Positions 1 through 8,789 of a stretch of DNA of 64,000 bases are shown here, one piece after another. The notes beneath the pieces are model-generated. The model was not told the DNA's origin. It saw only the letters and a program-made list of their open reading frames with translations, and made no database searches. The translations under genes and the position numbers were made by a program. Positions within the stretch are counted from its first letter, which is position 1. Each line of letters begins with the position of its first letter. The stretch comes from Burkholderia sp. (GTDB lineage: Bacteria > Pseudomonadota > Gammaproteobacteria > Burkholderiales > Burkholderiaceae): assembly GCA_031253835.1 (NCBI GenBank), contig JAIRVP010000077.1, forward strand, positions 31,096 through 95,095, written 5' to 3'.

Positions 1-155
1 TCGAGCCGCTCCTGACGACCAAGGAGAACGGGATGGGCATGGGTCTCGCCGTTTCGCATTCGATTGTCGATGCGCACGGCGGGACGCTGACGCTGTCGCC
101 CCGCGAGGGCACCGGCACGCGCGCGACCGTCACGCTGCCGCGCGCCGCTCCATGA
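1..155 (+). CDS. Sensor histidine kinase, C-terminal end only
   Basis: Partial gene that enters from the left edge; only about the last 50 codons are present. The reading frame that ends at the TGA at 153-155 contains a G2-type ATP-lid motif (GMGMGLAVSHSIV) followed by HGG and a terminal beta strand (RATVTLP), which is the end of a HATPase_c domain. The next gene, 55 bases on and on the same strand, is a FixJ/LuxR-type response regulator, so this is probably its cognate kinase. Sensor domain and input signal lie outside the window. Confidence 0.85.
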   Translation, partial: EPLLTTKENGMGMGLAVSHSIVDAHGGTLTLSPREGTGTRATVTLPRAAP

Positions 156-210
156 CCGTGCCGCCGGTCGCGACGCGGCCATCCCTGCACATCCACCAGC
201 GAATATATCA

Positions 211-879
211 ATGCCCGAAACCAGAATGCCCAGCGCTGCGCTTTCATCCGCGGATCGAAACGGTCGAGTCGTCTACGTCGTCGACGACGATGAGTTCGTG
301 CGCGCCGCATTGATCAGCCTGCTGCGATCGATCGACCTGGACGTTTGCGCCTTTGCGTCGACCGAGGAGTTTCTCGCGGCGGAGCGGGGCACGGGACCGT
401 CGTGCCTCGTGCTCGATGTGCGGTTGCGCGGGCAAAGCGGGATTGCGTTCCAGAAATCGCTGGCCGAGAACGGCGGTCCGCAGATGCCGATCATCTTCAT
501 CACGGCGCACGGCGATATCGCGATGACGGTGAAAGCCATGAAGGCCGGCGCGGTGGATTTCCTGACGAAGCCGTTCCATGACCAGGAGATGATCGATGCG
601 GTGGTGGCGGCGCTCGACAGCGACGCGAAGCGACTGGAGGCCAGCCAGGCGCTGCACGATCTGCGCGCGTGCTGGGAATCGCTGACGCCGCGCGAACGCG
701 AGGTGCTGCAACACGTCGCGACGGGCCTGATGAACAAGCAGGTGGCGGGCAACATGGGGATCGCGGAAATCACGGCCAAGATCCACCGCGGCCAGGCGAT
801 GCGCAAGATGAAGTGTCGCTCGGTCGCCGAACTCGTGCGCAAGATGAGTGCACTCGGCGTCGAACTGCCCGCGCACTAG
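211..879 (+). CDS. Two-component response regulator, FixJ/NarL type (receiver + LuxR HTH)
   Basis: 222 aa. A receiver domain spans about residues 19-135, with the acidic cluster DDD at 25-27, phospho-acceptor D69, T98 and K120 (FLTKPF). A LuxR-type helix-turn-helix follows at about 158-212, starting with the typical LTPREREVL. This is the FixJ/TodT/StyR architecture: phosphorylation by a kinase, presumably the one ending at 155, would switch DNA binding. The recognition helix (IAEITAKIHRGQAMRKM) departs slightly from the usual TVKxHR form but keeps the key positions. No target promoter can be named; an operator-like dyad lies just downstream at 907-922. Confidence 0.93.
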   Translation: MPETRMPSAALSSADRNGRVVYVVDDDEFVRAALISLLRSIDLDVCAFASTEEFLAAERGTGPSCLVLDVRLRGQSGIAFQKSLAENGGPQMPIIFITAHGDIAMTVKAMKAGAVDFLTKPFHDQEMIDAVVAALDSDAKRLEASQALHDLRACWESLTPREREVLQHVATGLMNKQVAGNMGIAEITAKIHRGQAMRKMKCRSVAELVRKMSALGVELPAH

Positions 880-906
880 CGGCGCCGCCATCGGGGGAAC
901 GCTCAC

Positions 907-922
907 CCATACGTAGGTATGG
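907..922. promoter_or_regulatory. Short dyad between the two response regulator genes
   Basis: CCATAC-GTAG-GTATGG is a perfect 6-bp inverted repeat with a 4-base centre in the 129-bp gap before the receiver-only gene. It could be an operator for the upstream LuxR-type regulator or a small RNA hairpin. There is no T-tract, so it is not an obvious terminator. Confidence 0.3.
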
Positions 923-1008
923 TGGCGGGACGGCGGCGTGGCGGTATGCTGGCAACTTGGGGAGCCGTATCCGCACGGGCCTGTCCGTTCACCTAGCCTT
1001 AAGCAGGG

Positions 1009-1392
1009 ATGCCTTTTTCACTCTCAGCCACCGATCTCGTATCGATTGTCGACGACGATCCCTTCGTGCGCGCCGCCGTGAGGAGCTTCGTGCGTTCGCT
1101 GGGCGGGGAGGCGCGCGAGTTTGCGTCGGGGCCGGCATTCCTGGCGTCGGACGCCGTGTCACGAACCGGCTGCCTGATCTGCGACATCCAGATGCCGGGG
1201 ATGGACGGCATCGACGTGCTGTCGCGGATCGAGGCCGACGGCCTGCACATTCCGACGCTGTTCGTCACGGCGTTTGCCACGGCCCGCGAGCGCGAGCGCG
1301 TGACGGCGAGCACCGCGCTGTGCCTCCTCGAGAAGCCGATCGACGCGCAGGAATTCGAAGCGTGGCTCGCCCGCGCGCTCGGACGCGGATGA
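1009..1392 (+). CDS. Single-domain (receiver-only) response regulator
   Basis: 127 aa made up entirely of a CheY-like receiver. The acidic triad DDD is at 15-17, the phosphorylation site D59 (ICDIQMPGMDG), T87 and K109 (LLEKPID), so the phosphotransfer residues are all present. There is no output domain. It follows the FixJ-like regulator on the same strand. Such stand-alone receivers usually act as phosphate sinks, relay proteins or protein-protein regulators; the partner cannot be told from the sequence. Either the partial kinase at the left edge or the orphan kinase downstream could phosphorylate it. Confidence 0.9.
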   Translation: MPFSLSATDLVSIVDDDPFVRAAVRSFVRSLGGEAREFASGPAFLASDAVSRTGCLICDIQMPGMDGIDVLSRIEADGLHIPTLFVTAFATARERERVTASTALCLLEKPIDAQEFEAWLARALGRG

Positions 1393-1534
1393 CCATCCGC
1401 CGCTTGCCGTTTGCCGTCACGGCAACCTAAACCTTCGTAGGGGGTGAATGGCCGCTCGTTTGATGGTGCGCGCCCCGATGCCGTGTTTTCATCTCTCCGG
1501 TACCGTCCGCCGCGACGGCGACAGGAGAACGAAG

Positions 1535-2611
1535 ATGGCGAACATTCCTACCTTATCGTCCGGGGCCTTGTTTGAGTCACGCATTACGCGCGGCCTGCGC
1601 AACGTCGCGCGCGTCGCGTTCCCGCATGTGCGGGAGCGCGTCGTGTGGCCCGTCAGCCTGGCCCTCGCGATGGGCGTGATGCTGGTCGCGGGGGGCATGG
1701 TCGACGGGCGCGCGATGCTGGCGGGCGGATCGCTCCGCGTGCCCCGCCATGATCTGCTGATCGCCGGTGCCGCAGCGATCGGGTTCGCGCTGGTGGCGAC
1801 AGTGCTGTGGCTGTGGTTGCGGATGCTGCGGCTGGACGCGCGAATCAGGCAACTGACTACAGCGATCGAGGATCACGGGGTCGACGCACTGCCCGGCACG
1901 CTGGTCGAGCACGGTGCGCCGTCGATCGCACGGCTGGCGCGCGCGATCAACGATGCGCATCGCCAGCACGCGGACCGCATGACGGAACTGCTCCATGTGC
2001 TGGCCGCCTATGCGCACGACCTGCGCACGCCGCTGACGCGGATGATGCTGCGCAGCGGGATGCTGGAAGATGGCGCGGCGCGCGACGCGATCGAGCGCGA
2101 CCTGGCCGAGATGGGGGAGCTGGTCGAAGCGAGCCTGGCCTGCGCACGGCTGCAATGCAGCGTGCCGGAACCGCCGCGCCATGTCGACGCGGACGAGTTG
2201 CTCGGCCTGCTGGTCGACAACTATCGCGACGCGGGCCTGACCGTCGACCTGGACGGACGCGTGGGCCGTCCGCTCGTGACGTTTCCGCATGCGCTGCGCC
2301 GCGTGCTCGTCAACCTGATCGACAACGCGTTGCGTTACGGCGGCGATGTCCGCCTGTGTGTCCGGGTCGATGCCCGGCGCGTGATGCTCACCGTGGTGGA
2401 TTCGGGCCCGGGTATCGTGCCGGCGGAGCTCGAGGCGGTGTTCACGCCCTGGTATCGTGCGCCGCAGACATCGGCGCGCGCGCCGGGGTCGGGGCTGGGG
2501 CTCGCGATCGCGCGCCGCCTGACCCGGGCGATGCAGGGGGAGCTGCAGCTGAACAATCGCAGTACCGGGGGCCTCGAAGCGAAAGTGACCTTGCCGCTGG
2601 CCCTCGCATGA
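1535..2611 (+). CDS. Membrane sensor histidine kinase, EnvZ-like, without adjacent output regulator
   Basis: 358 aa from the ATG at 1535, chosen because AGGAG lies 8 bases upstream; an in-frame ATG at 1448 would add 29 residues without a good ribosome site. Two membrane segments (about 37-56 and 74-97) are joined by a very short loop, so there is no real periplasmic sensor domain. A HAMP-like stretch follows, then the H-box AYAHDLRTPLTRM with H161, the N-box NLIDNALRYGG (N264), G1 (DSGPGI, about 289-294) and G2 (GSGLGLA, about 318-324). It resembles OmpR-pair kinases (EnvZ/RstB class). No DNA-binding response regulator follows; the nearest receiver is the one ending at 1392. Confidence 0.92.
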   Translation: MANIPTLSSGALFESRITRGLRNVARVAFPHVRERVVWPVSLALAMGVMLVAGGMVDGRAMLAGGSLRVPRHDLLIAGAAAIGFALVATVLWLWLRMLRLDARIRQLTTAIEDHGVDALPGTLVEHGAPSIARLARAINDAHRQHADRMTELLHVLAAYAHDLRTPLTRMMLRSGMLEDGAARDAIERDLAEMGELVEASLACARLQCSVPEPPRHVDADELLGLLVDNYRDAGLTVDLDGRVGRPLVTFPHALRRVLVNLIDNALRYGGDVRLCVRVDARRVMLTVVDSGPGIVPAELEAVFTPWYRAPQTSARAPGSGLGLAIARRLTRAMQGELQLNNRSTGGLEAKVTLPLALA

Positions 2612-2914
2612 CGGCATCGGGGCGTGCCGGTGCGCGAGATACATTTCGATACGCCGGCGACATATGCCGGATACATGGCCGGTATCCAATAGGACGCCCG
2701 GGCACCCCATTCCGCTGGTGGGTGGGGCCGCGTTCGAATCCTGTCCACGCCGGCGATTCTCTTGCCCGGACCATCGGGCGATGTCCCGTTCGACGGATCT
2801 CAGGGGGCCGGCTTCCTTTCGCACGCGCGCCTTCCGCCCGGGACGGGCGTGACCGTCACGGGCGACTTGCTCGCGTGCCGGTCTATGCAGGACAACGAGA
2901 TGAATGGAGTCGAT
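2612..2914. other. 303-bp intergenic region
   Basis: No credible gene. It contains a small inverted repeat GGATAC (2669-2674) / GTATCC (2682-2687) just after the kinase gene. The in-frame upward extension of the FMN reductase through this region has no Shine-Dalgarno and does not look like family sequence. Confidence 0.4.
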
Positions 2915-3490
2915 ATGAGCGTGAAAATTCTGGCAATCAACGGCAGCAGCCGGCGTGATTCATTGAATCGGAAGCTGCTGGGGATCGCCGCGAACGGCGC
3001 AACGGCGGCCGGTGCGGCGGTCACCTTCGTCCGGCTCGCGGCGTTCGGATTGCCCATTTACGATGGCGACCTGGAGGCCGACGAGGGGATTCCCGCGGGC
3101 GTTCGCGACCTGCAGGCGCTGCTTGCCGATCATCAGGGGCTCCTGGTCGCGACGCCCGAGTACAACGGCGGCTACACCGCGCTGCTGAAGAACGCGATCG
3201 ACTGGATCAGCCGGCCGCGTGCCGATGGTTCGTCGGGTGTCGCGCTGTTCGCCGGAAAGGCGGCGGCGCTGATCTCCGCATCGCCCGGCCAACTGGGCGG
3301 CCTTCGGTCCCAAACCGGCATGAGGGCCGTGCTGGACAAGCTGGGAATGATCGTCGTCCCGCAGTCCTTTTCGCTCGGCTTCGCGCACGAGGCGTTCGAC
3401 GCGGACGATCAACTGAAAGACCCCCAGGCCGCGCGGCTCGCCGCCGACGTCGGCGCGGCGCTGTCCAGGACCGCTACGCGCCTGGCCTAG
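2915..3490 (+). CDS. NAD(P)H-dependent FMN reductase
   Basis: 191 aa flavodoxin-like protein of the NADPH-dependent FMN reductase family (ArsH/ChrR/SsuE relatives). The N-terminal phosphate-binding loop reads GSSRRDSLN, and the family motifs TPEYNGGYTALLKNAIDW follow. It would reduce free FMN or quinone-like electrophiles with NAD(P)H in the cytosol. Start ATG at 2915 is preceded by ATGGAG; an in-frame ATG at 2900 would add five residues. The MFS gene follows after 63 bp on the same strand, so the two may be co-transcribed. Exact substrate unknown. Confidence 0.9.
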   Translation: MSVKILAINGSSRRDSLNRKLLGIAANGATAAGAAVTFVRLAAFGLPIYDGDLEADEGIPAGVRDLQALLADHQGLLVATPEYNGGYTALLKNAIDWISRPRADGSSGVALFAGKAAALISASPGQLGGLRSQTGMRAVLDKLGMIVVPQSFSLGFAHEAFDADDQLKDPQAARLAADVGAALSRTATRLA

Positions 3491-3553
3491 CCCGGTCGCC
3501 GACCTTTTCGCGCCGCGGCGCGAGTCGGCCGGAATCTCGAAACAAGGGAACGC

Positions 3554-4747
3554 ATGATGGCCCATCCACGCACGATATCCCCGCGCGTTGCGTCGTTCGT
3601 GCTGCTCGGCGCGCTGCTGACGGCATGCGGCTACGGCGCGACGTTTCTGCTGTCGATGCATTTTCGTTCGGCAGGCGGCGGCGACGTCGATACGGGAATC
3701 GCGCTGGCCGAAGCCATGGTCGGCGCGATGATCGGTCTTCCGCTGGTCGCGTGGCTGGCGCAGTCGATCGGGACTGCGCGGACGACCGCGCTGGCCGCGC
3801 TCGTCGTCGGCGCGGGTGTCGTCGGCTTCGCGCTGATCGGGCGTACCGGCTCGATGAGTGTCGTGCCCGGATTGCTGGTCGGCGTCGGGTGGGGCGGGTT
3901 CTACCTCGCGGCGCCGATGATGCTCGCGGAACGGACGACCGATACCGAACGCGAGCGCTGGTTCCTGCGGTTCGGATCGTTTCAGATGGCGGGCGTCGGC
4001 GGCGGCCCGGCCGTCGCGGCGCTCGCGATACGCAACTGGCACTGGACGACGGGCACGGTGTTCTGCGCCGTCGGCGGGCTGTGCGCGATGGCCGCGGTGA
4101 TGCTGGAATGCTTCGGCCGCCTGTCGCCGGCGTCGCTTCCCGTCGCACCGCCGGTGCGGGAGCGATGGGTCCGCGAGATCGGCGCGATTGCCCGCACGCA
4201 TGCGATCTATCCGATCGCGATCATCGCGCTCGGCTCGAGCGTCTTCTCGGGGCTGATGACGTTCCAGATGTCGATGGCACCGGAAACGGGCATGAAGGCG
4301 GGGACGTTCTTCGGTCTTTATTCGGTCACGGTGGTCGTCATCCGCTGGCTGCTCAGTGCGATCGTGATCCGGATGCGTGTCGATACGACCACGCAGATTC
4401 TCCTCGGCTTCATGATACTGAGCGTCGCCGTGACGTTCGCCGTGCCGCACAACGCGCTGCTGCATTCGGCCAGCGCCGTGCTGCTCGGCACCGGATACGG
4501 GCTCATCTATCCGATCGTCCAGGCGCAGGCCGTCAACAGCACCGATGCGCGGCACCGGCGCGCGGTGCTCACCTGGTTCGTCGCATCGTATTTCGTCGGC
4601 GTGTTCGGCTTTCCGGCGCTCGGCAGCCTGGTGCTGGTCAGCATGGGCAGGACGATGCTGTTGACGCTCATCGCCGCATGCGGGCTGGCGGCGCTGCTGC
4701 TCTCCGTCGTCGAGCACCGCAAGCGGATGTCTCCGATGGCGTACTAA
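3554..4747 (+). CDS. MFS transporter
   Basis: 397 aa, very hydrophobic with about 12 predicted membrane helices and short basic loops, typical of a major facilitator carrier in the inner membrane. AAGGGA lies upstream of the ATG at 3554 (another in-frame ATG is at 3557). No signature allows a substrate to be assigned. It follows the FMN reductase and is convergent with the acyltransferase-like gene at 4828-6099. It could be an efflux pump for a small molecule, but this is inference from fold only. Confidence 0.85.
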   Translation: MMAHPRTISPRVASFVLLGALLTACGYGATFLLSMHFRSAGGGDVDTGIALAEAMVGAMIGLPLVAWLAQSIGTARTTALAALVVGAGVVGFALIGRTGSMSVVPGLLVGVGWGGFYLAAPMMLAERTTDTERERWFLRFGSFQMAGVGGGPAVAALAIRNWHWTTGTVFCAVGGLCAMAAVMLECFGRLSPASLPVAPPVRERWVREIGAIARTHAIYPIAIIALGSSVFSGLMTFQMSMAPETGMKAGTFFGLYSVTVVVIRWLLSAIVIRMRVDTTTQILLGFMILSVAVTFAVPHNALLHSASAVLLGTGYGLIYPIVQAQAVNSTDARHRRAVLTWFVASYFVGVFGFPALGSLVLVSMGRTMLLTLIAACGLAALLLSVVEHRKRMSPMAY

Positions 4748-4827
4748 GGGACGGACGCGGGACCTGCAGCGTGGTGCCCGCGTACCGGCCGGTGAAGGGG
4801 GTGGCACGACCGCGACGTGCGGGACGC

Positions 4828-6099
4828 TCAGTTCACGGCGTCCTCGAGAATCGCGCGCACTTCGCCGAGCAGCCCCGCGATTGCACCATGGCTCGTGTGC
4901 GTGAGACGCAGGATGCCGTCGATCGTGCATACGCCGATGACCTGATCGTCGGCGAAGCCCGACGTCACGAACGGGCCCCACAGCGCATCGAGCGTCAAGC
5001 CGTCGTACGTGGCCGCAACGGGCTGGTTGCCGAGATTGGACAGCAGCACGTCGAACGCCAGCATCGTCGACAGAAATCCGGCTGCGTGCGCCACGCTCGG
5101 CCGGGTGGACATCGCGGCATCCAGCGCCTTCAGTTCCGCCGCCACGCTCTCGCGCGTTTGCGACGGCGCGAGGTCCTGCCTGATCTTGCGCGCGACCGTC
5201 CAAAGGTCCGACCCGCGCGGGTGATCGTCGATCGTGATGGTCTGGGTGATGTACACGCCGTTCGCGACACCCGCGTCGCGGGCAAGCTCGCGCACGTCGA
5301 TCGGCGTGACGGTTCTCAACGCGCGCGCGGCCCACGCGCTCGACAGGCGTCGGCCCGCCTCGTGGACGGCGGCCGCGACGGCACCGTGCACGGTGGTCTG
5401 CTCGTGACGGGCGCGCGCGACGAGCCGGCGGGTGGTGTCGGCCGAAAGCGCCACGGCGTCGATCTGCGGCATGTCCGCGGTGTCCGGACGAAACGACTTG
5501 GGCGCGGGGGCGGGGGAATGGGCCGGCAAGACGGCGGCAGCGTTCAGGTCCGCCTCGAGCAGCGTCTCCAGCGATTGCACCACCGGCAGCGGCGTCGGCG
5601 ACTCGCCTGACAGCATGCGCAACAGCTCGTCGATCAGATAGGCCGCGCCCATGCCGTCGAGCACGGAATGATGTGCGGCGAGAACCAGCGTCGACGCGTG
5701 TCCGCCCTGCAGCAGCGTCGCGCGCAGCAGGGGGGCCGAAGACCAGTCGAAACGCGTCGCGACCTCACGGGCCACTTCCGCCTGCCACGACGTCGCGTCC
5801 TGCTCGATCACGCGCAACGGCACCACGGCGCCGGGTACGCGATGGAAGCCCGTATTCCTTTGCGCGTCGGTGGCGATGCAGGTCGACAACAGCGGATGCC
5901 GCCGCTGGAGTGCCTGAAGCGCCGCATGCCATGCGCCCGGCTCAAAGCACCGGTCGATTTCCGCGACCATCGCGAAATGCGTCGGCCGGTTCTGGTCCAG
6001 CAGCCAGAACAGATGTTCCGTACTGCCAAGCGACCGCACGTGCGCCTGCGTCTGCGTGGTCGACGGGATGTTCTCGATTTCCTGCGGGTGGTTTTGCAC
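4828..6099 (-). CDS. Condensation-domain/WS-DGAT-like acyltransferase
   Basis: 423 aa from a GTG start at 6099 with a GGAG ribosome site about 8 bases upstream. The catalytic motif HHSVLDG (residues 143-149) matches the HHxxxDG signature shared by NRPS condensation domains, PapA acyltransferases and wax-ester/diacylglycerol acyltransferases. A DRxxxxD-like region and the second half of a chloramphenicol-acetyltransferase-type fold follow. There is no carrier protein, adenylation domain or polyketide module nearby, so it is a free-standing enzyme that probably acylates an alcohol or amine from a CoA or carrier thioester. Substrates are unknown. It is divergent from the DUF4148 gene. Confidence 0.75.
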   Translation of the reverse strand: MQNHPQEIENIPSTTQTQAHVRSLGSTEHLFWLLDQNRPTHFAMVAEIDRCFEPGAWHAALQALQRRHPLLSTCIATDAQRNTGFHRVPGAVVPLRVIEQDATSWQAEVAREVATRFDWSSAPLLRATLLQGGHASTLVLAAHHSVLDGMGAAYLIDELLRMLSGESPTPLPVVQSLETLLEADLNAAAVLPAHSPAPAPKSFRPDTADMPQIDAVALSADTTRRLVARARHEQTTVHGAVAAAVHEAGRRLSSAWAARALRTVTPIDVRELARDAGVANGVYITQTITIDDHPRGSDLWTVARKIRQDLAPSQTRESVAAELKALDAAMSTRPSVAHAAGFLSTMLAFDVLLSNLGNQPVAATYDGLTLDALWGPFVTSGFADDQVIGVCTIDGILRLTHTSHGAIAGLLGEVRAILEDAVN

Positions 6100-6410
6100 T
6101 GTTTCGCTCCGGAACGGTTGTCTGCATCAACAGAACACCCGAAGGCGACGTGCTATTCCACCGCTGCCGCGCCATTGCGGGCCTTGCCGAAGGCCGAGCG
6201 ACAGATTTGTTTCTCAATGTGTACGAGGCTGGAATGGATACATGGCCTTGCAATAGCCTGCCCCCGCGACACACACCAGATACGTGCGCTGGTTGTAATG
6301 CATCTCAACGACTGAACGCATTCAAGGCACCCGGGCAGACGTCAGTGGTTGATGGCGTCGCCGAGTGGCCGGACGGATCCGTGACACGTGAATTGCTCCA
6401 GGAGAACGAC
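6100..6410. other. 311-bp divergent intergenic region
   Basis: This holds the promoters of the acyltransferase-like gene (leftward) and the DUF4148 gene (rightward). It is less GC-rich in its middle (about 6200-6300), as expected for promoter DNA. CAGGAGAA before 6411 is the ribosome site of the small gene. I see no clear operator or hairpin. Confidence 0.4.
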
Positions 6411-6653
6411 ATGAAAGTACGAACGATCGCTTTGGCGTTGGCGGCTTGCGCCGCCGTTGCAACTGCCCCTTCCGCCTTCGCAGGCACCTCCGCCGATACG
6501 GCGGCCAATCACGACGCCTCGCAGGCGCGCCAACCGGTAGCGGCCGGCAACGTCCCGAAGGGCAAGACGCGCGCCGAAGTGCGCGAGGAACTCGTGCGGG
6601 CGCAGAAGGACGGTCAGCTCGCCGCGCTCGACAAGCTCTATCAGGGCAGCTGA
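6411..6653 (+). CDS. DUF4148 small secreted protein
   Basis: 80 aa. A cleavable signal peptide (about 1-24, ending SAFA) is followed by a hydrophilic body containing the DUF4148 pattern: G-K-T-R-A-E-V-R-E-E-L-V-R-A-Q-K-D-G-Q. This family of small periplasmic proteins is abundant in Burkholderia, often in many copies, and has no established function. Start ATG at 6411 has CAGGAG 7-8 bases upstream. The gene stands alone between a divergent acyltransferase and the ohr gene. Confidence 0.88.
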   Translation: MKVRTIALALAACAAVATAPSAFAGTSADTAANHDASQARQPVAAGNVPKGKTRAEVREELVRAQKDGQLAALDKLYQGS

Positions 6654-6723
6654 TTTCCGCTGCCGCCGCGATGCCGGATTCAGGCGTCGCGTTTTACTCA
6701 CCCCGTTCAAAACGATACCGACC

Positions 6724-7140
6724 ATGAGCCAGGAAACCCAAGTTCTGTACACCGGCAAGACCCACACCACCGGCGGGCGCGACGGCGCTTCGCGCAGCCC
6801 GGACGGCCGCCTCGACGTGAAGCTCTCCGGTCCCGGCTCGGCCGCGCCCGGCACGAATCCCGAGCAGTTGCTGGCCGCAGGCTGGTCGGCCTGCTTCATC
6901 GGGGCGATGGGCCTGGCCGCGCAACGGCTGAAGGTTGCGCTGCCGCGCGACACGCATGTCGATGCGGAAATCGACCTGGCCATCAACGACGGCGCGTACT
7001 TCCTGCAGGCACGACTGAACGTCAGCGTGCCGGGTGTCGACGCCGACGTCGCGCAGGCGCTGGTCGACGCAGCACACCAGACCTGCCCGTACTCGAAGGC
7101 CACGCGCGGCAACATCGACGTGATCGTCGCCATCGTCTGA
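6724..7140 (+). CDS. ohr: Organic hydroperoxide resistance protein (OsmC/Ohr family)
   Basis: 138 aa, the usual Ohr length. The redox-active cysteines are C57 (GWSACFIGAM) and C121 (HQTCPYSKATRGN), with the supporting R19 and E48 in place. These residues define the thiol peroxidase that reduces organic and fatty-acid hydroperoxides using lipoylated partners. The GGRDG segment and C-terminal TCPYSKATRGN are Ohr-type rather than OsmC-type. No ohrR (MarR) regulator is adjacent. The start has only a weak ribosome site. Confidence 0.93.
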   Translation: MSQETQVLYTGKTHTTGGRDGASRSPDGRLDVKLSGPGSAAPGTNPEQLLAAGWSACFIGAMGLAAQRLKVALPRDTHVDAEIDLAINDGAYFLQARLNVSVPGVDADVAQALVDAAHQTCPYSKATRGNIDVIVAIV

Positions 7141-7287
7141 CGCGCATCCCGCGCATCCCGCCCGCGACGCCACTGGCGTACCCGCCAGGTCCGGCGTCGC
7201 GCGCCACGATACCCGTCGCGCCATCAACGACCGCGCGACCGCTTCCGATGCGGTCTTCGTCCGTTCGCGGTCAGGCCAGGAACCCTC

Positions 7288-8520
7288 ATGCATCCCTCCA
7301 CCGATACCAGAAAGGCGGTTGCGGCCGTCGCGCTGTTGATACTCTCGATTGCATTGCGCCCGCCGATCGTGTCGATCGGGCCGGTACTCGAATCGATCCG
7401 GCAGAGCTTCGGCCTGAGCTACACGCAAGTGTCGCTGCTGACCGCGATCCCGGACGTCTGCATGGGCGTTTTCGCACTCGCCGCGCCGGGTGTCGCGCGC
7501 AGGCTGGGGACGGACAACGCGGTCGTGGCCGCGCTGGCGCTGCTGGGCATCGCGATGATCGCCCGCGCGCTGGCCGGCTCCGCAGGCGTGCTGCTGTTGT
7601 GTACCGTCCTGACCGGCATCGGCATCGCGATTTCCGGTTCGTTGATCGGCGGCTGGGTGAAGCAGCACTTCGCACGCGATGCGACGTTCTTCATGGGCAT
7701 CTACAGCGCGGGGCTCAGCGTCGGTGCGACCGTCGCGGCGAGCGCGTCGGGTTATGTCGCGCAGCATGCCGGCGGCTGGCGCGTGGCCGTTGCATCGTGG
7801 AGCGTGCTGTGCGTCACGGCGATCGTGAGCTGGCGCGGACTGGCCCGGCGCTTCCATGACACGACGACCGCGAAAGCGCCACCGCCGCAGGTCGCGCCCG
7901 CGCCGCGCGCGGTCGGTCTGCCGTGGGGCAACCTCCACGCGTGGCGGGTCGCGGCGTACTTCGGCGCCAGTCAGTTCATCGTGTATGCGTGCTTTGCGTG
8001 GCTGGCCCCGTCGAGTGCCGAACTGCGGGTCGACACGCTCTCGCCCGGCCTCGTATTGGGCCTGTTCACGTGCGTGTTCGCGCTCAGCAGCTTCGGAATG
8101 GGGATGAAGGCCGGCCGCGGCACCGATCGGCGCGGCTGGCTCGGCCTCGCGTCGGCCATCACGGCGGCGGGGCTCGGCGGGCTGGCGTTTGCGCCGACGG
8201 CCGGGCCGGTGTCGTGCATCGTCCTGATCGCGATCGGCCAGGGCATGTGCTTCACGCTCGCGATGACCTTGCCGCTCGACAACACGCCCACGCCCGCCGC
8301 GGCCAACGCGTGGAGCGTATTCATGCTCTTCGTCGGCTATCTGATCGCCGCGCTGGGGCCACTGGCTTTCGGATTCCTGCGCGACCGGACGGGCGGCTAT
8401 TTCGCGTCGTATTTCATGCTGTTCGTGGTGGCCGTCGGCATCACGCTGCTGGTGCCGTTGCTGCGGCCCGCGTCGGTGGCGGAACACGCGCGTATTCCGG
8501 CGACGTCCGAGTCGCCGTGA
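7288..8520 (+). CDS. MFS transporter, CynX/NimT (cyanate-type) family
   Basis: 410 aa with 12 predicted membrane helices. The N-terminus (LRPPIVSIGPVLESIRQSFGLSYTQ... split over helices 1-2) is characteristic of the CynX/NimT branch, whose named members include E. coli CynX and NimT. CCAGGA precedes the ATG at 7288. There is no cyanase or carbonic anhydrase gene next to it, so cyanate is not implied. It stands alone between ohr and the ECF sigma pair. Confidence 0.85.
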   Translation: MHPSTDTRKAVAAVALLILSIALRPPIVSIGPVLESIRQSFGLSYTQVSLLTAIPDVCMGVFALAAPGVARRLGTDNAVVAALALLGIAMIARALAGSAGVLLLCTVLTGIGIAISGSLIGGWVKQHFARDATFFMGIYSAGLSVGATVAASASGYVAQHAGGWRVAVASWSVLCVTAIVSWRGLARRFHDTTTAKAPPPQVAPAPRAVGLPWGNLHAWRVAAYFGASQFIVYACFAWLAPSSAELRVDTLSPGLVLGLFTCVFALSSFGMGMKAGRGTDRRGWLGLASAITAAGLGGLAFAPTAGPVSCIVLIAIGQGMCFTLAMTLPLDNTPTPAAANAWSVFMLFVGYLIAALGPLAFGFLRDRTGGYFASYFMLFVVAVGITLLVPLLRPASVAEHARIPATSESP

Positions 8521-8532
8521 CGCCTCGACGTG

Positions 8533-8618
8533 GCGAGCCGGCCAGACACGCGGCTCGCGCCCGACGTCATCGACCGACCCGTCCATTCATCGCGCCGGCC
8601 CGGCCGTGAGGGCCGGCG
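8533..8618 (+). terminator. Two GC-rich hairpins after the CynX-like gene
   Basis: GCGAGCCG / CGGCTCGC (8533-8540 and 8551-8558) and CGCCGGCCC / GGGCCGGCG (8593-8601 and 8610-8618) are perfect inverted repeats 13 bp or more past the stop codon. Neither is followed by a T-run, so intrinsic termination is only a possibility. Confidence 0.35.
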
Positions 8619-8651
8619 ACCGGGCGGTTCGGGCAATACGCGACGGCCGAT

Positions 8652-8685
8652 GGAATATCCGCGCCGCCCAGCTGTTTACGTGGGC
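8652..8685 (+). promoter_or_regulatory. Possible ECF-type promoter of the sigma factor operon
   Basis: GGAATA at 8652-8657, followed about 17 bases later by GTTTACG, resembles the GGAAT -35 element of ECF sigma promoters. It lies about 105 bp before the sigma gene, where an autoregulated promoter would be expected. The -10 match is weak. Confidence 0.25.
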
Positions 8686-8789
8686 TGGAGCGGTGTTGTC
8701 CGCTTAATTTTGCGTAAACCCATGGATACACGTCAGATACTGCAGCTCGTCAACGTCGGCCCGGCCGCGCCAAGGGAGGACCGACGTCG

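Noticed and set aside
2960..5335. Minus-strand frame of about 790 codons across three plus-strand genes
   Set aside because: Highly charged, repetitive composition and no domain; the genes it opposes have clear family matches.
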